Below the pieces are notes generated by a model, which made no database searches, was not told where the DNA came from, and saw nothing but the letters and a program-made list of their open reading frames with translations. A stretch of 64,000 nt of DNA from Prevotellaceae bacterium (GTDB taxonomy: Bacteria > Bacteroidota > Bacteroidia > Bacteroidales > Muribaculaceae). The stretch spans positions 1-64,000 of the forward strand of contig JAETNS010000007.1 of NCBI GenBank assembly GCA_021772015.1, read 5' to 3'. Shown piece after piece: positions 1 to 9,054 of this stretch; the first letter of the stretch is position 1, and each line of letters starts with the position of its first letter. The translations under genes and the position numbers were made by a program.

Positions 1-1328
1 CTACGGCCACGCATAGCCCGCATCATCTTCATCGGGTTTTTCATCGCAGTGGCAGCCTTCATCATCTTGCGGGTCTGCTCGAACTGGGTCAGCAGTCGGT
101 TTACCTCCTGGAGGGATGTTCCCGAACCTGCGGCGATACGCTTGCGACGGCTTCCGTTGATGATTTCAGGATTTGTGCGCTCTTTTGCTGTCATCGAGCT
201 GATTATCGCCTCTATGCTCTTGAAAGCGTTGTCATCGATGTCGACATCCTTGATGGCTTTTCCGAGACCGGGGATCATTGAAGCGAGGTCTTTCAGATTG
301 CCCATCTTCTTGATCTGCTGGATCTGGGCAAGGAAATCGTTGAAGTTAAACTGGTTTCTGGCGAGTTTGCGTTGGATTTCCAATGCCTGTTTCTCGTCAA
401 ACTGAGCCTGCGCCTTCTCGACAAGCGACACGATATCGCCCATACCGAGGATACGGTCAGCCATTCGGGAAGGATGGAAAAGGTCGAGAGCGTCAAGTTT
501 CTCGCCTGTTCCGACAAACTTGATCGGCTTGGTGACGACGGTGCGGATCGAAAGGGCGGCTCCGCCACGGGTGTCACCGTCAAGCTTGGTAAGCACTACC
601 CCGTCGAAATCCAGACGGTCATTGAACTCCTTTGCAGTATTGACCGCGTCCTGACCGGTCATCGAATCCACGACGAAGAGGGTTTCCTGCGGCTTGATGG
701 CCTTCTTGATCGATTCGATCTCATCCATCATCTGCTCATCGACGGCAAGACGACCCGCCGTGTCGACAATCACCAGATCAAGATGATTCTGTTTGGCATA
801 GTCGATCGCATTTTTAGCGATCTGGACAGGGTTCTTGTTTCCCTCCTCCGTATATACCGGCACCTCGATCTGGGAGGCCAGCACTTTCAGCTGCTCGATG
901 GCGGCCGGGCGGTAAACGTCGCAAGCAACCAGCAAAGGGCGTTTCCCCTTCTCGCTTTTGAGCTTCCTTGCGAGTTTGCCGGAGAACGTCGTCTTACCCG
1001 AACCTTGCAGACCCGACATGAGTATCACCGTCGGATTGCCCGAAAGGTTGACCTGGGCGGTCTCCCCGCCCATAAGGGTTGCCAGTTCGTCATGGACTAT
1101 CTTCACCATCAGCTCCTGCGGCTTGATGGCGTTTATCACATTCTGGCCAAGGGCCTTCTGCTTCACAGTATCGGTGAATGTCTTGGCCACCTTGTAATTC
1201 ACGTCGGCATCCAGAAGAGCGCGGCGCACATCCTTCAGAGTCTCGGCGACATTGATCTCCGTGATCTTGCCTTGACCTTTCAATATCTTGAAACTTCTTT
1301 CAAGTTTCTCGCTTAGATTCTCAAACAT
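1..1328 (-). CDS. ffh: Signal recognition particle protein Ffh (3' end cut off)
   Basis: GTPase of the signal recognition particle; it binds signal peptides of nascent membrane proteins and 4.5S RNA and delivers ribosomes to FtsY at the inner membrane. The minus-strand frame starts at ATG 1328 (MFENLSEKLE) and stays open to the window edge, giving about 442 residues, so only the last few residues should be missing for a family of about 450. An N-domain helical bundle is followed by the GTPase P-loop GLQGSGKT near residues 103-110 and a DTAGR motif near residue 190. The methionine-rich M domain ends the visible part. It stands alone, with panD upstream on the same strand across a 76-bp gap. 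Identification is firm. Confidence 0.95.
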   Translation of the reverse strand, partial: MFENLSEKLERSFKILKGQGKITEINVAETLKDVRRALLDADVNYKVAKTFTDTVKQKALGQNVINAIKPQELMVKIVHDELATLMGGETAQVNLSGNPTVILMSGLQGSGKTTFSGKLARKLKSEKGKRPLLVACDVYRPAAIEQLKVLASQIEVPVYTEEGNKNPVQIAKNAIDYAKQNHLDLVIVDTAGRLAVDEQMMDEIESIKKAIKPQETLFVVDSMTGQDAVNTAKEFNDRLDFDGVVLTKLDGDTRGGAALSIRTVVTKPIKFVGTGEKLDALDLFHPSRMADRILGMGDIVSLVEKAQAQFDEKQALEIQRKLARNQFNFNDFLAQIQQIKKMGNLKDLASMIPGLGKAIKDVDIDDNAFKSIEAIISSMTAKERTNPEIINGSRRKRIAAGSGTSLQEVNRLLTQFEQTRKMMKAATAMKNPMKMMRAMRGR

Positions 1329-1404
1329 ATCGTGGGGAGGGATTTTTACTTATAAAACAAGAAGAAGCCGCATCACATACGGCTCAAATGTATCACGGCA
1401 ACAT

Positions 1405-1755
1405 TCAGACAAGCCTGTTTGTCGCCGTATCCGGGAAGACGATTGACGGCTTGAAGCCACGCGCTTCCTCATAAGGCATCGTAGCGTAGGCCATGATTAT
1501 CACGATGTCTCCGGGCTGCACCTTCCGGGCTGCCGCGCCGTTGAGGCAGATCACACCCGATCCTCTCTCGCCGGGTATCGCATATGTCTCAAGACGCTCG
1601 CCATTGTTGTTGTCGACTATGTAGACATGCTCGCCGGGGAGTATGTCGGCCGCATCCATAAGGTCCTCATCAATGGTGATACTCCCGATATAATCGAGGT
1701 TGGCCTCGGTGACGGTCACGCGATGGATTTTCGACTTGAGTATTTCAACATTCAT
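1405..1755 (-). CDS. panD: Aspartate 1-decarboxylase PanD
   Basis: Pyruvoyl enzyme making beta-alanine from L-aspartate for pantothenate and CoA synthesis in the cytoplasm. With the start at 1755 ([13 protein letters not shown]) the self-cleavage pair is Gly24-Ser25 in YIGSITID, the canonical position; the Ser becomes the pyruvoyl group. ERLETY and the NGAAARKV segment typical of the family follow. The frame is also open to ATGs at 1767 and 1782 inside panC. I chose 1755 because it lies one base after the panC stop and gives the usual 116-residue length. It is coupled to panC, so both genes of the beta-alanine branch to pantothenate share one transcript. Confidence 0.93.
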   Translation of the reverse strand: MNVEILKSKIHRVTVTEANLDYIGSITIDEDLMDAADILPGEHVYIVDNNNGERLETYAIPGERGSGVICLNGAAARKVQPGDIVIIMAYATMPYEEARGFKPSIVFPDTATNRLV

Positions 1756-1756
1756 G

Positions 1757-2608
1757 TCAACGTTCATATTTGATGTTGTCAATCAGCCTGACATCCCCGC
1801 AATAGCAGGTTATGCATCCGACAGCCCTGCCATTGTGAGGCGTGGACCATTCCTTCAGCGGCTGCATGGTCAGAGGATCCACAATCTCGTAATACTCCAC
1901 TTCCATCGAGGGATAGGCATTCAGCTCCTCGATCACAAGACGGCGAGTATCTTCAAGGGAATGATCTGCCGCCCATTCCACACTCTTGACGAGTATCCGG
2001 TGGATGGCAGGGGCGATCGCGCGGTTCTCCGCCGTAAGCCTGACATTGCGGCTGCTCATCGCCAGTCCGTCAGGCTCGCGGCATATTGGGCAGTCTACGA
2101 TCTCGATCGGGAATTTCTCCAGCTCGACCATGCGGCGGATGACAGCGATCTGCTGAAAATCCTTCTCGCCGAAATAGGCTCTGTCTGGAGACACGAAGCT
2201 GAACAGTTTGCTGACCACCTGGGCAACCCCGTTGAAATGGCCGGGTCTCATCGGACCCTCCATTACAGCGGCGACCTCTCCGAGGTCGAAGACACGGGTG
2301 TCCTCTTCGGGATACATCTCCTCGACAGTCGGTATGAAAGCGATGTCCACATCAGCCTCGCGCAACTTCGCGCAGTCAGCCTCTTCCGTACGGGGATAGG
2401 TTGCCAGATCAGTGGCATTATTGAACTGGGTAGGATTGACGAAAAGGCTGACAACAACCGCGCCGTTCTCGCGGCGGGCACGGTCAACCAATGAAATATG
2501 TCCGGCATGAAGGGCTCCCATAGTGGGAACCAGCCCCACCGACAGCCCCTTGGCCTTGAGACGGGCCACAGCTTCCTTAAGCCCGCTGACACTTCTTATT
2601 ATTTCCAT
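1757..2608 (-). CDS. panC: Pantothenate synthetase PanC
   Basis: ATP-dependent ligase joining pantoate and beta-alanine through a pantoyl-adenylate to make pantothenate. The 283-residue length is normal. The nucleotide-binding signature [10 protein letters not shown] lies at residues 28-37 and the YFGEKDFQQ segment typical of the family follows near residue 150. It is the first gene of a two-gene unit with panD, which starts one base past its stop. A TAnnTTTG promoter box lies 30 bases upstream. panB is not in this window. Confidence 0.96.
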   Translation of the reverse strand: MEIIRSVSGLKEAVARLKAKGLSVGLVPTMGALHAGHISLVDRARRENGAVVVSLFVNPTQFNNATDLATYPRTEEADCAKLREADVDIAFIPTVEEMYPEEDTRVFDLGEVAAVMEGPMRPGHFNGVAQVVSKLFSFVSPDRAYFGEKDFQQIAVIRRMVELEKFPIEIVDCPICREPDGLAMSSRNVRLTAENRAIAPAIHRILVKSVEWAADHSLEDTRRLVIEELNAYPSMEVEYYEIVDPLTMQPLKEWSTPHNGRAVGCITCYCGDVRLIDNIKYER

Positions 2609-2637
2609 TTGCTAACAGTCAGGAATTTTTACGGCTG

Positions 2638-2645
2638 CAAAGTTA
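2638..2645 (-). promoter_or_regulatory. Promoter -7 box for panC-panD
   Basis: TAACTTTG on the minus strand matches the Bacteroidetes sigma-ABfr -7 consensus TAnnTTTG. It lies 30 bases before the panC start. A possible TTTG at 2669-2672 is a little too far away (23-base spacer) to be an ideal -33 element. Confidence 0.7.
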
Positions 2646-2689
2646 CGCTTTTTTTCAACATATACCGCCAAAAATCCCGACAAATACCT

Positions 2690-2697
2690 TAACTTTG
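2690..2697 (+). promoter_or_regulatory. Promoter -7 box for recR
   Basis: TAACTTTG matches the Bacteroidetes -7 consensus. It sits about 67 bases before the chosen recR ATG and lies back to back with the panC promoter. No clear -33 TTTG is visible. A transcript from here would start near 2703, which rules out the upstream ATG at 2695 as the recR start. Confidence 0.6.
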
Positions 2698-2763
2698 TAT
2701 CTCTTTCCGACACCAAAAGGGTGTCATGTATCCATACACCCCTCCAAACCGAATCCCCGTGAT

Positions 2764-3390
2764 ATGAGACAGGAATTTGAATCGACTTTGCTTGAAAACT
2801 GCGTCACCGAGATCTCCCGGCTCCCCGGAATAGGGCGCAAGACGGCGTTAAGGCTCGCCTTGCACCTGTTGCGCCAGGATCCGGGCGCGGCGAACGCGCT
2901 CGGCAATGCCATCATCGATATGCGTAAAGGGATCACATACTGCAAAGTCTGCCACAATATTTCCGAGACAGACCTGTGTCCGCTTTGCGCGGATCAGAGG
3001 CGCGACCGCTCGACAGTATGCGTGGTGGAATCAGTCAAAGATGTCATGATATTGGAAAGCACGGGGCAGTTCAACGGCCTGTATCACGTCCTCGGCGGGG
3101 TCATTTCCCCTATCGACGGCGTAAGCCCCGACCAGCTTGAGATAGATTCTCTCATAAACCGTGTCGGAAATGGAGGAATACAAGAAGTGATCCTTGCTCT
3201 CGGGGCGACAATGGAAGGAGACACGACAGGTTATTATATTTACCGCCGTCTTGCCCCCTATCCCGACATCAAAGTCACCCAGCTCGCCCGAGGTGTCGCC
3301 CTCGGAAATGAGATCGAGTACACCGACGAACTGACCTTGGGGCGTTCACTGACAAACCGCACCCTCTTTTCCGATTCAATAAAAGCCTGA
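2764..3390 (+). CDS. recR: Recombination protein RecR
   Basis: RecR acts with RecO (and RecF) to load RecA on gapped single-stranded DNA. From ATG 2764 the protein is 208 residues, close to the usual 200. It has the helix-hairpin-helix segment [10 protein letters not shown] (residues 19-28), a four-cysteine zinc site (Cys60, 63, 72, 75) and a Toprim domain beginning VVESVKDV. The frame is also open to 2695, but the extra residues look like untranslated sequence and begin inside the promoter box. The next gene, a GNAT acetyltransferase, follows after 27 bases and may be cotranscribed. Confidence 0.95.
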   Translation: MRQEFESTLLENCVTEISRLPGIGRKTALRLALHLLRQDPGAANALGNAIIDMRKGITYCKVCHNISETDLCPLCADQRRDRSTVCVVESVKDVMILESTGQFNGLYHVLGGVISPIDGVSPDQLEIDSLINRVGNGGIQEVILALGATMEGDTTGYYIYRRLAPYPDIKVTQLARGVALGNEIEYTDELTLGRSLTNRTLFSDSIKA

Positions 3391-3417
3391 TCTCACCGCC
3401 TCTGACACACATCGGCC

Positions 3418-3966
3418 ATGGGAAATCTCAACGTACAACAAATATCTCTCCGGGCTGTCGAGCCGGAAGATGTCGATCGTATATACATTTGGGAAAACGA
3501 TCCTGAATTATGGCCTTACGGAGCCAACCGTGCCCCTTTGTCCCGACACCTCATATGGGAATACGCCAACAATTATGACGCGAACCCCTTCGCGTCAGGC
3601 CAGATGCGTTTTATTGTCGAGTCTACCTCTCCAGCCGGGGAAAAGACACCCTGCGGCATAATAGACCTTTATGATATCGATCCCCTGCATTCCCGCGCGT
3701 TTGTCGGCATAATGGTCCCTCCGGCATCAAGAAGACGGGGAATCGCCACCGCAGCCCTCAGGCTGGCCGGGAAATATTGCCGCGACACACTTGGACTCGC
3801 ATTGCTCGCCGCAGATGTGCCTGCCGACAACCAAGCGTCAGTGAGACTTTTCAAGGACAGTCTCGGATATGTCCTCATAGGCCAACGCCCCGGATGGTTC
3901 CGTCGCGCCGACAATTTCGTCTCCGCGATGCTTTTCCAAAAAAAGCTCCGGCAATCTTCCGAATGA
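3418..3966 (+). CDS. GNAT-family N-acetyltransferase (RimJ/RimL-like)
   Basis: Predicted acetyl-CoA-dependent acetyltransferase of 182 residues. The start LRAVEPEDVDRIYIWENDPE is typical of the RimJ/RimL or SpeG branch. The acetyl-CoA pyrophosphate loop is seen as RRRGIATAAL near residues 105-115, and an ADVPADNQASVRLFK segment gives the conserved Asn and helix of the fold. The substrate cannot be told; protein N-termini, polyamines or small amines are all possible. It follows recR closely and converges with cbiO, whose stop lies 5 bases beyond. Confidence 0.85.
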   Translation: MGNLNVQQISLRAVEPEDVDRIYIWENDPELWPYGANRAPLSRHLIWEYANNYDANPFASGQMRFIVESTSPAGEKTPCGIIDLYDIDPLHSRAFVGIMVPPASRRRGIATAALRLAGKYCRDTLGLALLAADVPADNQASVRLFKDSLGYVLIGQRPGWFRRADNFVSAMLFQKKLRQSSE

Positions 3967-3971
3967 GAAAA

Positions 3972-4676
3972 TCATTTGCCGGCGATCTCTTCCAACAGAC
4001 TGACCGCCTCGTCGGTGACTCCGTCAAACACAATTCTGCCCTTGTCAATAAGAATTGACCTCGGACATAGTTTCTTCGCAAGGCCAAGATTATGGGTGGC
4101 CAGCAACATCGCATGGGGCAGCTCCTCAAGCAGAGATGTCAACCCGTTTCTTGCCCGGATGTCAAGATATGATGTGGGCTCGTCAAGGACAAGTATTGAA
4201 GGTCTCATAGACAACACCGTGGCAACTGCGACCATGCGCCTCTCCCCTCCTGAAAGAGTCGCCGTGGCGCGGTCAATCAAATGTGAGGCTCCGATCGCGT
4301 CCAATGCACCTCTCACTGACTTGTCAACCTCGCTGTCGGGCAACTTCATCATCCTCGGCCCGAAAGCCACATCAGCATATACCGTCGGAGAAAACAATTG
4401 GTCATCGGCATTCTGAAACACCATCCCTACCCTCCGTCGGGCCTCCCCCAATGTCTTTTTTGACAAAGCAATCCCATCGACTTCGACAGATCCATCTGTC
4501 GGCACAAGCAATCCGTTGGTATGAAGCAGCAGTGTGGATTTTCCGGCCCCGTTAAGGCCGAGCAATGCCACCTTCTCTCCTTTGCCAATGGAAAACGATA
4601 CATCACTCAGCACCTCTTTCCCTTTCGCTGACGGATAGGAATAACAGACATGAGAAAACTTCAGAGCTTCAGACAT
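3972..4676 (-). CDS. cbiO: Nickel/cobalt ECF transporter ATPase CbiO
   Basis: ATP-binding subunit of an energy-coupling-factor transporter for nickel or cobalt. From ATG 4676 it has 234 residues with Walker A GLNGAGKST near residues 39-47, signature LSGGERRM and Walker B ILVLDEPTS. The frame is open to 4751, but that would overlap cbiQ and add a non-conserved stretch. It is the last gene of the urease locus. Position after cbiM and cbiQ and the urease context point to nickel, the urease cofactor, as the physiological substrate; cobalt cannot be excluded from sequence alone. Confidence 0.9.
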   Translation of the reverse strand: MSEALKFSHVCYSYPSAKGKEVLSDVSFSIGKGEKVALLGLNGAGKSTLLLHTNGLLVPTDGSVEVDGIALSKKTLGEARRRVGMVFQNADDQLFSPTVYADVAFGPRMMKLPDSEVDKSVRGALDAIGASHLIDRATATLSGGERRMVAVATVLSMRPSILVLDEPTSYLDIRARNGLTSLLEELPHAMLLATHNLGLAKKLCPRSILIDKGRIVFDGVTDEAVSLLEEIAGK

Positions 4677-4722
4677 AAGTGATCTTGAAATTAGAGGATC
4701 ATGATTTGGACGACAAATCCTC

Positions 4723-5526
4723 CTATCGGAAAAATATCGTGGAGAGGTCAAAATACCGCAGACAAAATATCACCCCTCCCCATATTAACACAAAGACGGT
4801 AGAATTGGTTTCCCAAGCATTGGTTCTCTCTCCCTGTGTGGCTTCCGGCGGCAAGATCCCCTCAAAACCTCTGGCGACCATAGCCCTGTTCACTCTCTCC
4901 CCGCGATCGACAGTCCGTAGAAGCAGTTGTCCGATAAAAGGGCCCCATTCCTTGATCGGATAATTTTTGCGGCCATATCCCCGCGCGACACGAGCCCGAT
5001 GCATTGTCATCGCCTCTTCCCCCAAGGTCTGCATATAGCGGCTTACCATCATAAGCTGCGTCACCAAGATAGATGGCAGCCCCAGCCGTCCCATCGCCCG
5101 ACAGACTCCATTGAAACCACACACATGAACCAGCAGCAATGCCGCCTGGACCGACAATAAGCCTCGTATCAGGATCGAGATGAAAGAGATCCAGCCCGCA
5201 GAAATCTCCATACCACAAACCGTCATGGCCACTCTCCGGTCAAAAAGCGGATTCATGGCTCCTATGAGAATAATGAACGGGAGTGTGACAAGGGATTTTC
5301 GTAACACTGCTGAATACCTGATATGGCTCAACGGAGCCATCACAACCGGATACGCCGCAAACCAGATCAACATCCCCAGATTAAGCACCGGCACGGAAAG
5401 CATCACCACTATATATCCTACAGCCACCAGCAACAAGCCACGCGGGTCGATGTCGCTAAGGTGGTTACGGGTAGCCGAACCTTCACTTAAAACCGGATTC
5501 ACAAATCTGACACTCATGATCATCAT
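4723..5526 (-). CDS. cbiQ: Nickel/cobalt ECF transporter transmembrane subunit CbiQ
   Basis: Integral-membrane T component of an ECF transporter; it couples the CbiO ATPase to the substrate-binding CbiM. The 267-residue protein has several membrane segments in its first half. A cytoplasmic coupling region carries the short Ala-Arg-Gly motifs of the family (ARVARGYG and AMVARGFEG). It may start at 5526, 5523 or 5517 because Met codons repeat. It lies 15 bases after cbiM and 46 bases before cbiO. Confidence 0.9.
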   Translation of the reverse strand: MMIMSVRFVNPVLSEGSATRNHLSDIDPRGLLLVAVGYIVVMLSVPVLNLGMLIWFAAYPVVMAPLSHIRYSAVLRKSLVTLPFIILIGAMNPLFDRRVAMTVCGMEISAGWISFISILIRGLLSVQAALLLVHVCGFNGVCRAMGRLGLPSILVTQLMMVSRYMQTLGEEAMTMHRARVARGYGRKNYPIKEWGPFIGQLLLRTVDRGERVNRAMVARGFEGILPPEATQGERTNAWETNSTVFVLIWGGVIFCLRYFDLSTIFFR

Positions 5527-5541
5527 TGTTTAATAACGACC

Positions 5542-6540
5542 TCACCGTTGGGGTTCATGATCTTTCACCTTCTCCACAATAGGAACCGGTCGGTTGACAT
5601 GCCTGGAAATGAGGGATGTCAATGCCCACAGCAGCACTATCACCATCGTCGCGCCGACAATTCCTGAGAAAGAGTTCTCATAATCGGGCATGATAGCCGT
5701 GGGAGGAGCCACCGACCCCATCTCGACATTCCCTGCGACCTTGGATATAGACCATTCAAGACCGTCAGGATCGCCACTGGCAATCCAGGTGAAACATATG
5801 CCGAGCACCAAAGCTCCCAGTCCGAACCAAAGGATGACGGGCCACAACCGTTTCCTCTTTTTGTTCCGCTCCGTTTCAACATCGGGATAACGACCTTCAG
5901 CCTGGGCAAGCAGCAAATCGGGACGCGACGAGCCGACAAAAGACAAGACAGCACCTGTGGCAAGGCCTTCCAGAAGACCTATCACCAGATGTATGGGTAA
6001 CATGAACATAAGGAACGTCGATAAGGGAAGCGCGGTTATGCCGGATGCTTCCGTCTCAAACGTGACAAGCAACGCGCCAAGTTCCAGTCCGACAGTACAG
6101 GCCACCGCAGACGCGGCGATCAGCCGCCACGGCTTGGTAGAGGTTCCTGCAATCGGCCTGTATATCAAGGGATAGGCGATCAAGGTAGACACCGCCCCCA
6201 TATTGATGATATTGCATCCGAGAGCAAGCATCCCCCCGTCGGCAAACACCAGGCATTGTATTATCAGCACGGAGCATATGGTCAGGAACGCCGCCCACGG
6301 ACCGATAAGCGCGGCCACAAGTACACCTCCGATAATATGACCGCTGGAGCCGGTGCCGGGAATCGCGAAATTTATCATCTGGGCTGCGAAAACAAAAGCC
6401 CCCAATACCCCCATGAGCGGGATAAGAGACTGGCGGGTGTCTTTCCTGATCTGCCGGGAAGCCACAGCGAGGAGAGCCACAGCGACAACACCTGCGGTTA
6501 TAGCGACTGGAGGAGAGACAAGGGCATCGGCCATGTGCAT
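5542..6540 (-). CDS. cbiM: Nickel/cobalt ECF transporter substrate-binding protein CbiM, fused to CbiN
   Basis: S component that binds Ni(II) or Co(II) in the membrane. The N-terminus is MHMADAL; in this family the N-terminal amine and His2 help coordinate the metal. A conserved SSGHIIGG segment follows near residue 65. After about 200 residues of CbiM the protein continues with a hydrophilic linker rich in Lys/Arg and a CbiN/PDGLE-type domain (DPDGLEWSI near residue 255, ending in one membrane helix). This fused layout is common for nickel systems. It begins the cbiM-cbiQ-cbiO end of the urease locus. Confidence 0.92.
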   Translation of the reverse strand: MHMADALVSPPVAITAGVVAVALLAVASRQIRKDTRQSLIPLMGVLGAFVFAAQMINFAIPGTGSSGHIIGGVLVAALIGPWAAFLTICSVLIIQCLVFADGGMLALGCNIINMGAVSTLIAYPLIYRPIAGTSTKPWRLIAASAVACTVGLELGALLVTFETEASGITALPLSTFLMFMLPIHLVIGLLEGLATGAVLSFVGSSRPDLLLAQAEGRYPDVETERNKKRKRLWPVILWFGLGALVLGICFTWIASGDPDGLEWSISKVAGNVEMGSVAPPTAIMPDYENSFSGIVGATMVIVLLWALTSLISRHVNRPVPIVEKVKDHEPQR

Positions 6541-6579
6541 AAGGCGAAATATTTAAAGGTTTTTACTACGATTCTAACG

Positions 6580-7959
6580 TCAGGACAACTTAATTGGTTT
6601 GGCCGGACGAAACAGTATTGCCACAATAGCACCAAGCAACTGCACTCCGATCGAAACCCACAGCAGCAAGACAATGCCGCCCCATTCCAGCAGCATCGGC
6701 ATGAAGAACACACCCAGCACCGCTCCGATCTTTCCAAGCATGGCAGCAATGCCGGAGCCGGTGCTTCTGACCTCCACAGGAAATATCTGCGCGGGAAGTA
6801 TGAAGGTAATCAAGTGTGGCCCGGCGTTCAGGAACACCTCGAATATTATGAATCCTACAACAGAAACCCATAACGGGAGATGATAACAATAAGACAGCAA
6901 CAATAGCCCGAGACCGGCGGCACATACAACGAATCCGCCCACTAGCATCCTGATATGGCCACATCCTTTCCTGATCATGAACAGTCCGATAGCGAAACCC
7001 GGAAGTATGAAAAAATTTATCACCGCCGTCATCTCTACGGAATTCATAACCTTTGCAATCCCTGTCACATTATCCCGTTCTATTCCCAGAGCCATCACAA
7101 GGATAGGGAGGAAAACACCAAAGCCATATACACCAAGGCCCTCACACGCCCAGGGTATACCTGTCAGGATCACCCGTTTCAGATTCTCTCCACGGAACAT
7201 CCCGAAATATGACACCTTGGCCGATCCCTTTTGAGGAACAGAAGGCATCGGGACAACCACATTCATCCCCAAGAGTTTCCCGGCGGCAGCTGCCGCCTCT
7301 TTTTTCAGCCCTTTGCCCATCAGCCATTCCGGCGATTGGGTAAACCTTATTCTGAGAAGGAAAGCGACAGCTCCAATAGCGATCACGATCCACATGAGCC
7401 TGTTCCAGATCGCGGCATTGGGATACCCTTTCAACACAGCCCAGCAGACTACCGCCGCAAGTATGAAACCAATAGCGCAAGTGCCCTTGGCCACACCTAC
7501 CATGAAGATTTTCCATCTGTCAGGCATTATCTCCGAGATGTAGGAGGAGTCGAGGCTGTATCCTCCTCCTACTCCGAAACCGGCGACAAAAAGGCCAATC
7601 AGAATCCAAGGCTCCCGTGGGGCAAACAACACAAGGAGGCTCCCGGCAATTATCAACAGAGGACAAAGACGAAACCAGCCGAGATAGCCTTGGCGATCAG
7701 CCAGATATCCTACGATAGTCGACCCGACGGCAATCCCGACCAGCGATGTAGCCCCCATTATCCCTTGCATGAAAGAGGGAAGTGTCGACGATGCGACAAG
7801 CTGAATCATCGGAATCATAATTCCGACAACTGTCGAGAGCGCGGCTCCGATGATCTGCTCCATCGAGCCCGCGATCAAAACCTTGTAATGGCCTCGTGTA
7901 AGCGGCATAGTGGCCATATCAAGAACTGCATTCTGCTTTTCAGCCGGCTTCCCTTTCAT
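6580..7959 (-). CDS. MFS transporter of unknown substrate inside the urease locus
   Basis: A 459-residue major facilitator superfamily carrier with about twelve membrane segments. The loop GYLADRQGYLGWFR matches the MFS motif between helices 2 and 3, and the second half has the expected internal repeat. Overall it resembles the sugar/aromatic-acid symporter type, but no substrate residues can be assigned. It lies between the urea channel (57-base gap) and cbiM (39-base gap), all on one strand. Ammonium export, metal chelate uptake or another nitrogen substrate would fit the setting; these are guesses. Confidence 0.75.
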   Translation of the reverse strand: MKGKPAEKQNAVLDMATMPLTRGHYKVLIAGSMEQIIGAALSTVVGIMIPMIQLVASSTLPSFMQGIMGATSLVGIAVGSTIVGYLADRQGYLGWFRLCPLLIIAGSLLVLFAPREPWILIGLFVAGFGVGGGYSLDSSYISEIMPDRWKIFMVGVAKGTCAIGFILAAVVCWAVLKGYPNAAIWNRLMWIVIAIGAVAFLLRIRFTQSPEWLMGKGLKKEAAAAAGKLLGMNVVVPMPSVPQKGSAKVSYFGMFRGENLKRVILTGIPWACEGLGVYGFGVFLPILVMALGIERDNVTGIAKVMNSVEMTAVINFFILPGFAIGLFMIRKGCGHIRMLVGGFVVCAAGLGLLLLSYCYHLPLWVSVVGFIIFEVFLNAGPHLITFILPAQIFPVEVRSTGSGIAAMLGKIGAVLGVFFMPMLLEWGGIVLLLWVSIGVQLLGAIVAILFRPAKPIKLS

Positions 7960-8016
7960 AGGTTATCTCCCTAATTATCATGTGCTGTCGCCGGTAAAGG
8001 CGACAGCACATATTTG

Positions 8017-9027
8017 TCAATGTTTATTCTCCGCAGGGTCATCGCCGACCGAATCCCGGAACTCATTCCACGCAGTGAGTGTTGAGATTTTTGAACTGCC
8101 AAGTTTATAAAGCGGCAACAAAAACAACCATGTGGCCACGCAGAATGGACCTGTCAGAGTCGGAATACCCCAGTTTTTCAACAACACATCCATCGCCGCC
8201 TGGATGAAGAATGTGGCGATCACAGCGGCGATCGTCCATAACGCCGACCTCCAGGTCGGATTATAGAACGTGCATCCGACAGCTATGCCGGTCAACACGG
8301 GCGAGAATCCGAAAAGTCCCGAGGCGATATCTGACGGATCGGCTTTGAACAATATCGCCAATGCCAACGCCACGGCCGACGCGATCATTGCCCACAGGCA
8401 AGCCCATCGGCTGCATACGGCCAGCGCAACGATGAAAAACACCCCTGTTATCCAGGAGTCGACAAGAAACACCTGCGAGATTCCTTTGAGCCAATAGACA
8501 ACGAGACTGCCGAAGCCGGTGTCAAGCGTGTATGAGAAGCTCTCGGCCATCGCCGGCTTCGACAGGCCTGAACCATCAAGCCCGTGTAAAATTCCTGCCG
8601 ACAAGAGGAAAACCCAGGTCGTGAAGACAAACGGGAATGTCAGCGAATTGACTTTCCAAGGAGCCATCACATTGTTGAACGCCCTGCGTACCCATGTCGA
8701 GAGGAGCGCGCAAAAAATCAGGCACATCCACATCAACCAGGTATTGGCGAGAAATGTAGGAAAGGCACATCCAACCAGAGTGCCATTGAATCCCCACAGG
8801 CCGGCCGCACCGTCTGACGGTTTTTCACCTATCATATAACCGCTGACCATGGAAACCGCCGCGCCGACAACCGCGCCCCACGCGACCTGAGGCATATGAC
8901 ACTCATACGCCCCCCAGAAAATGCCGGCGAGAAACAGCAGACCCGTCCACGCGGATTGCTGGAACATCACCTGTCCTATACCCCTGAAGTACGTTCGGAC
9001 GGTATCCTTACATAATATCGCATTCAT
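8017..9027 (-). CDS. Urea transporter (UT/Yut family)
   Basis: Predicted channel-like urea transporter of the inner membrane, 336 residues. The two halves each carry the family's pore motif: WGFNGTLVGCAFP near residues 78-90 and FGFSPVLTGIAVG near residues 240-252. This internal repeat is the signature of the UT fold. It supplies substrate to the cytosolic urease encoded upstream in the same locus. It lies 27 bases after ureD, so coexpression is likely. Start ATG 9027 gives a normal length. Confidence 0.92.
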   Translation of the reverse strand: MNAILCKDTVRTYFRGIGQVMFQQSAWTGLLFLAGIFWGAYECHMPQVAWGAVVGAAVSMVSGYMIGEKPSDGAAGLWGFNGTLVGCAFPTFLANTWLMWMCLIFCALLSTWVRRAFNNVMAPWKVNSLTFPFVFTTWVFLLSAGILHGLDGSGLSKPAMAESFSYTLDTGFGSLVVYWLKGISQVFLVDSWITGVFFIVALAVCSRWACLWAMIASAVALALAILFKADPSDIASGLFGFSPVLTGIAVGCTFYNPTWRSALWTIAAVIATFFIQAAMDVLLKNWGIPTLTGPFCVATWLFLLPLYKLGSSKISTLTAWNEFRDSVGDDPAENKH

Positions 9028-9054
9028 CTCAAGTAAATTATATTGTCAAACAAC

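Noticed and set aside
372..1316. 314-residue open frame antisense to ffh
   Set aside because: Ffh motifs are clear on the other strand; this is a shadow.
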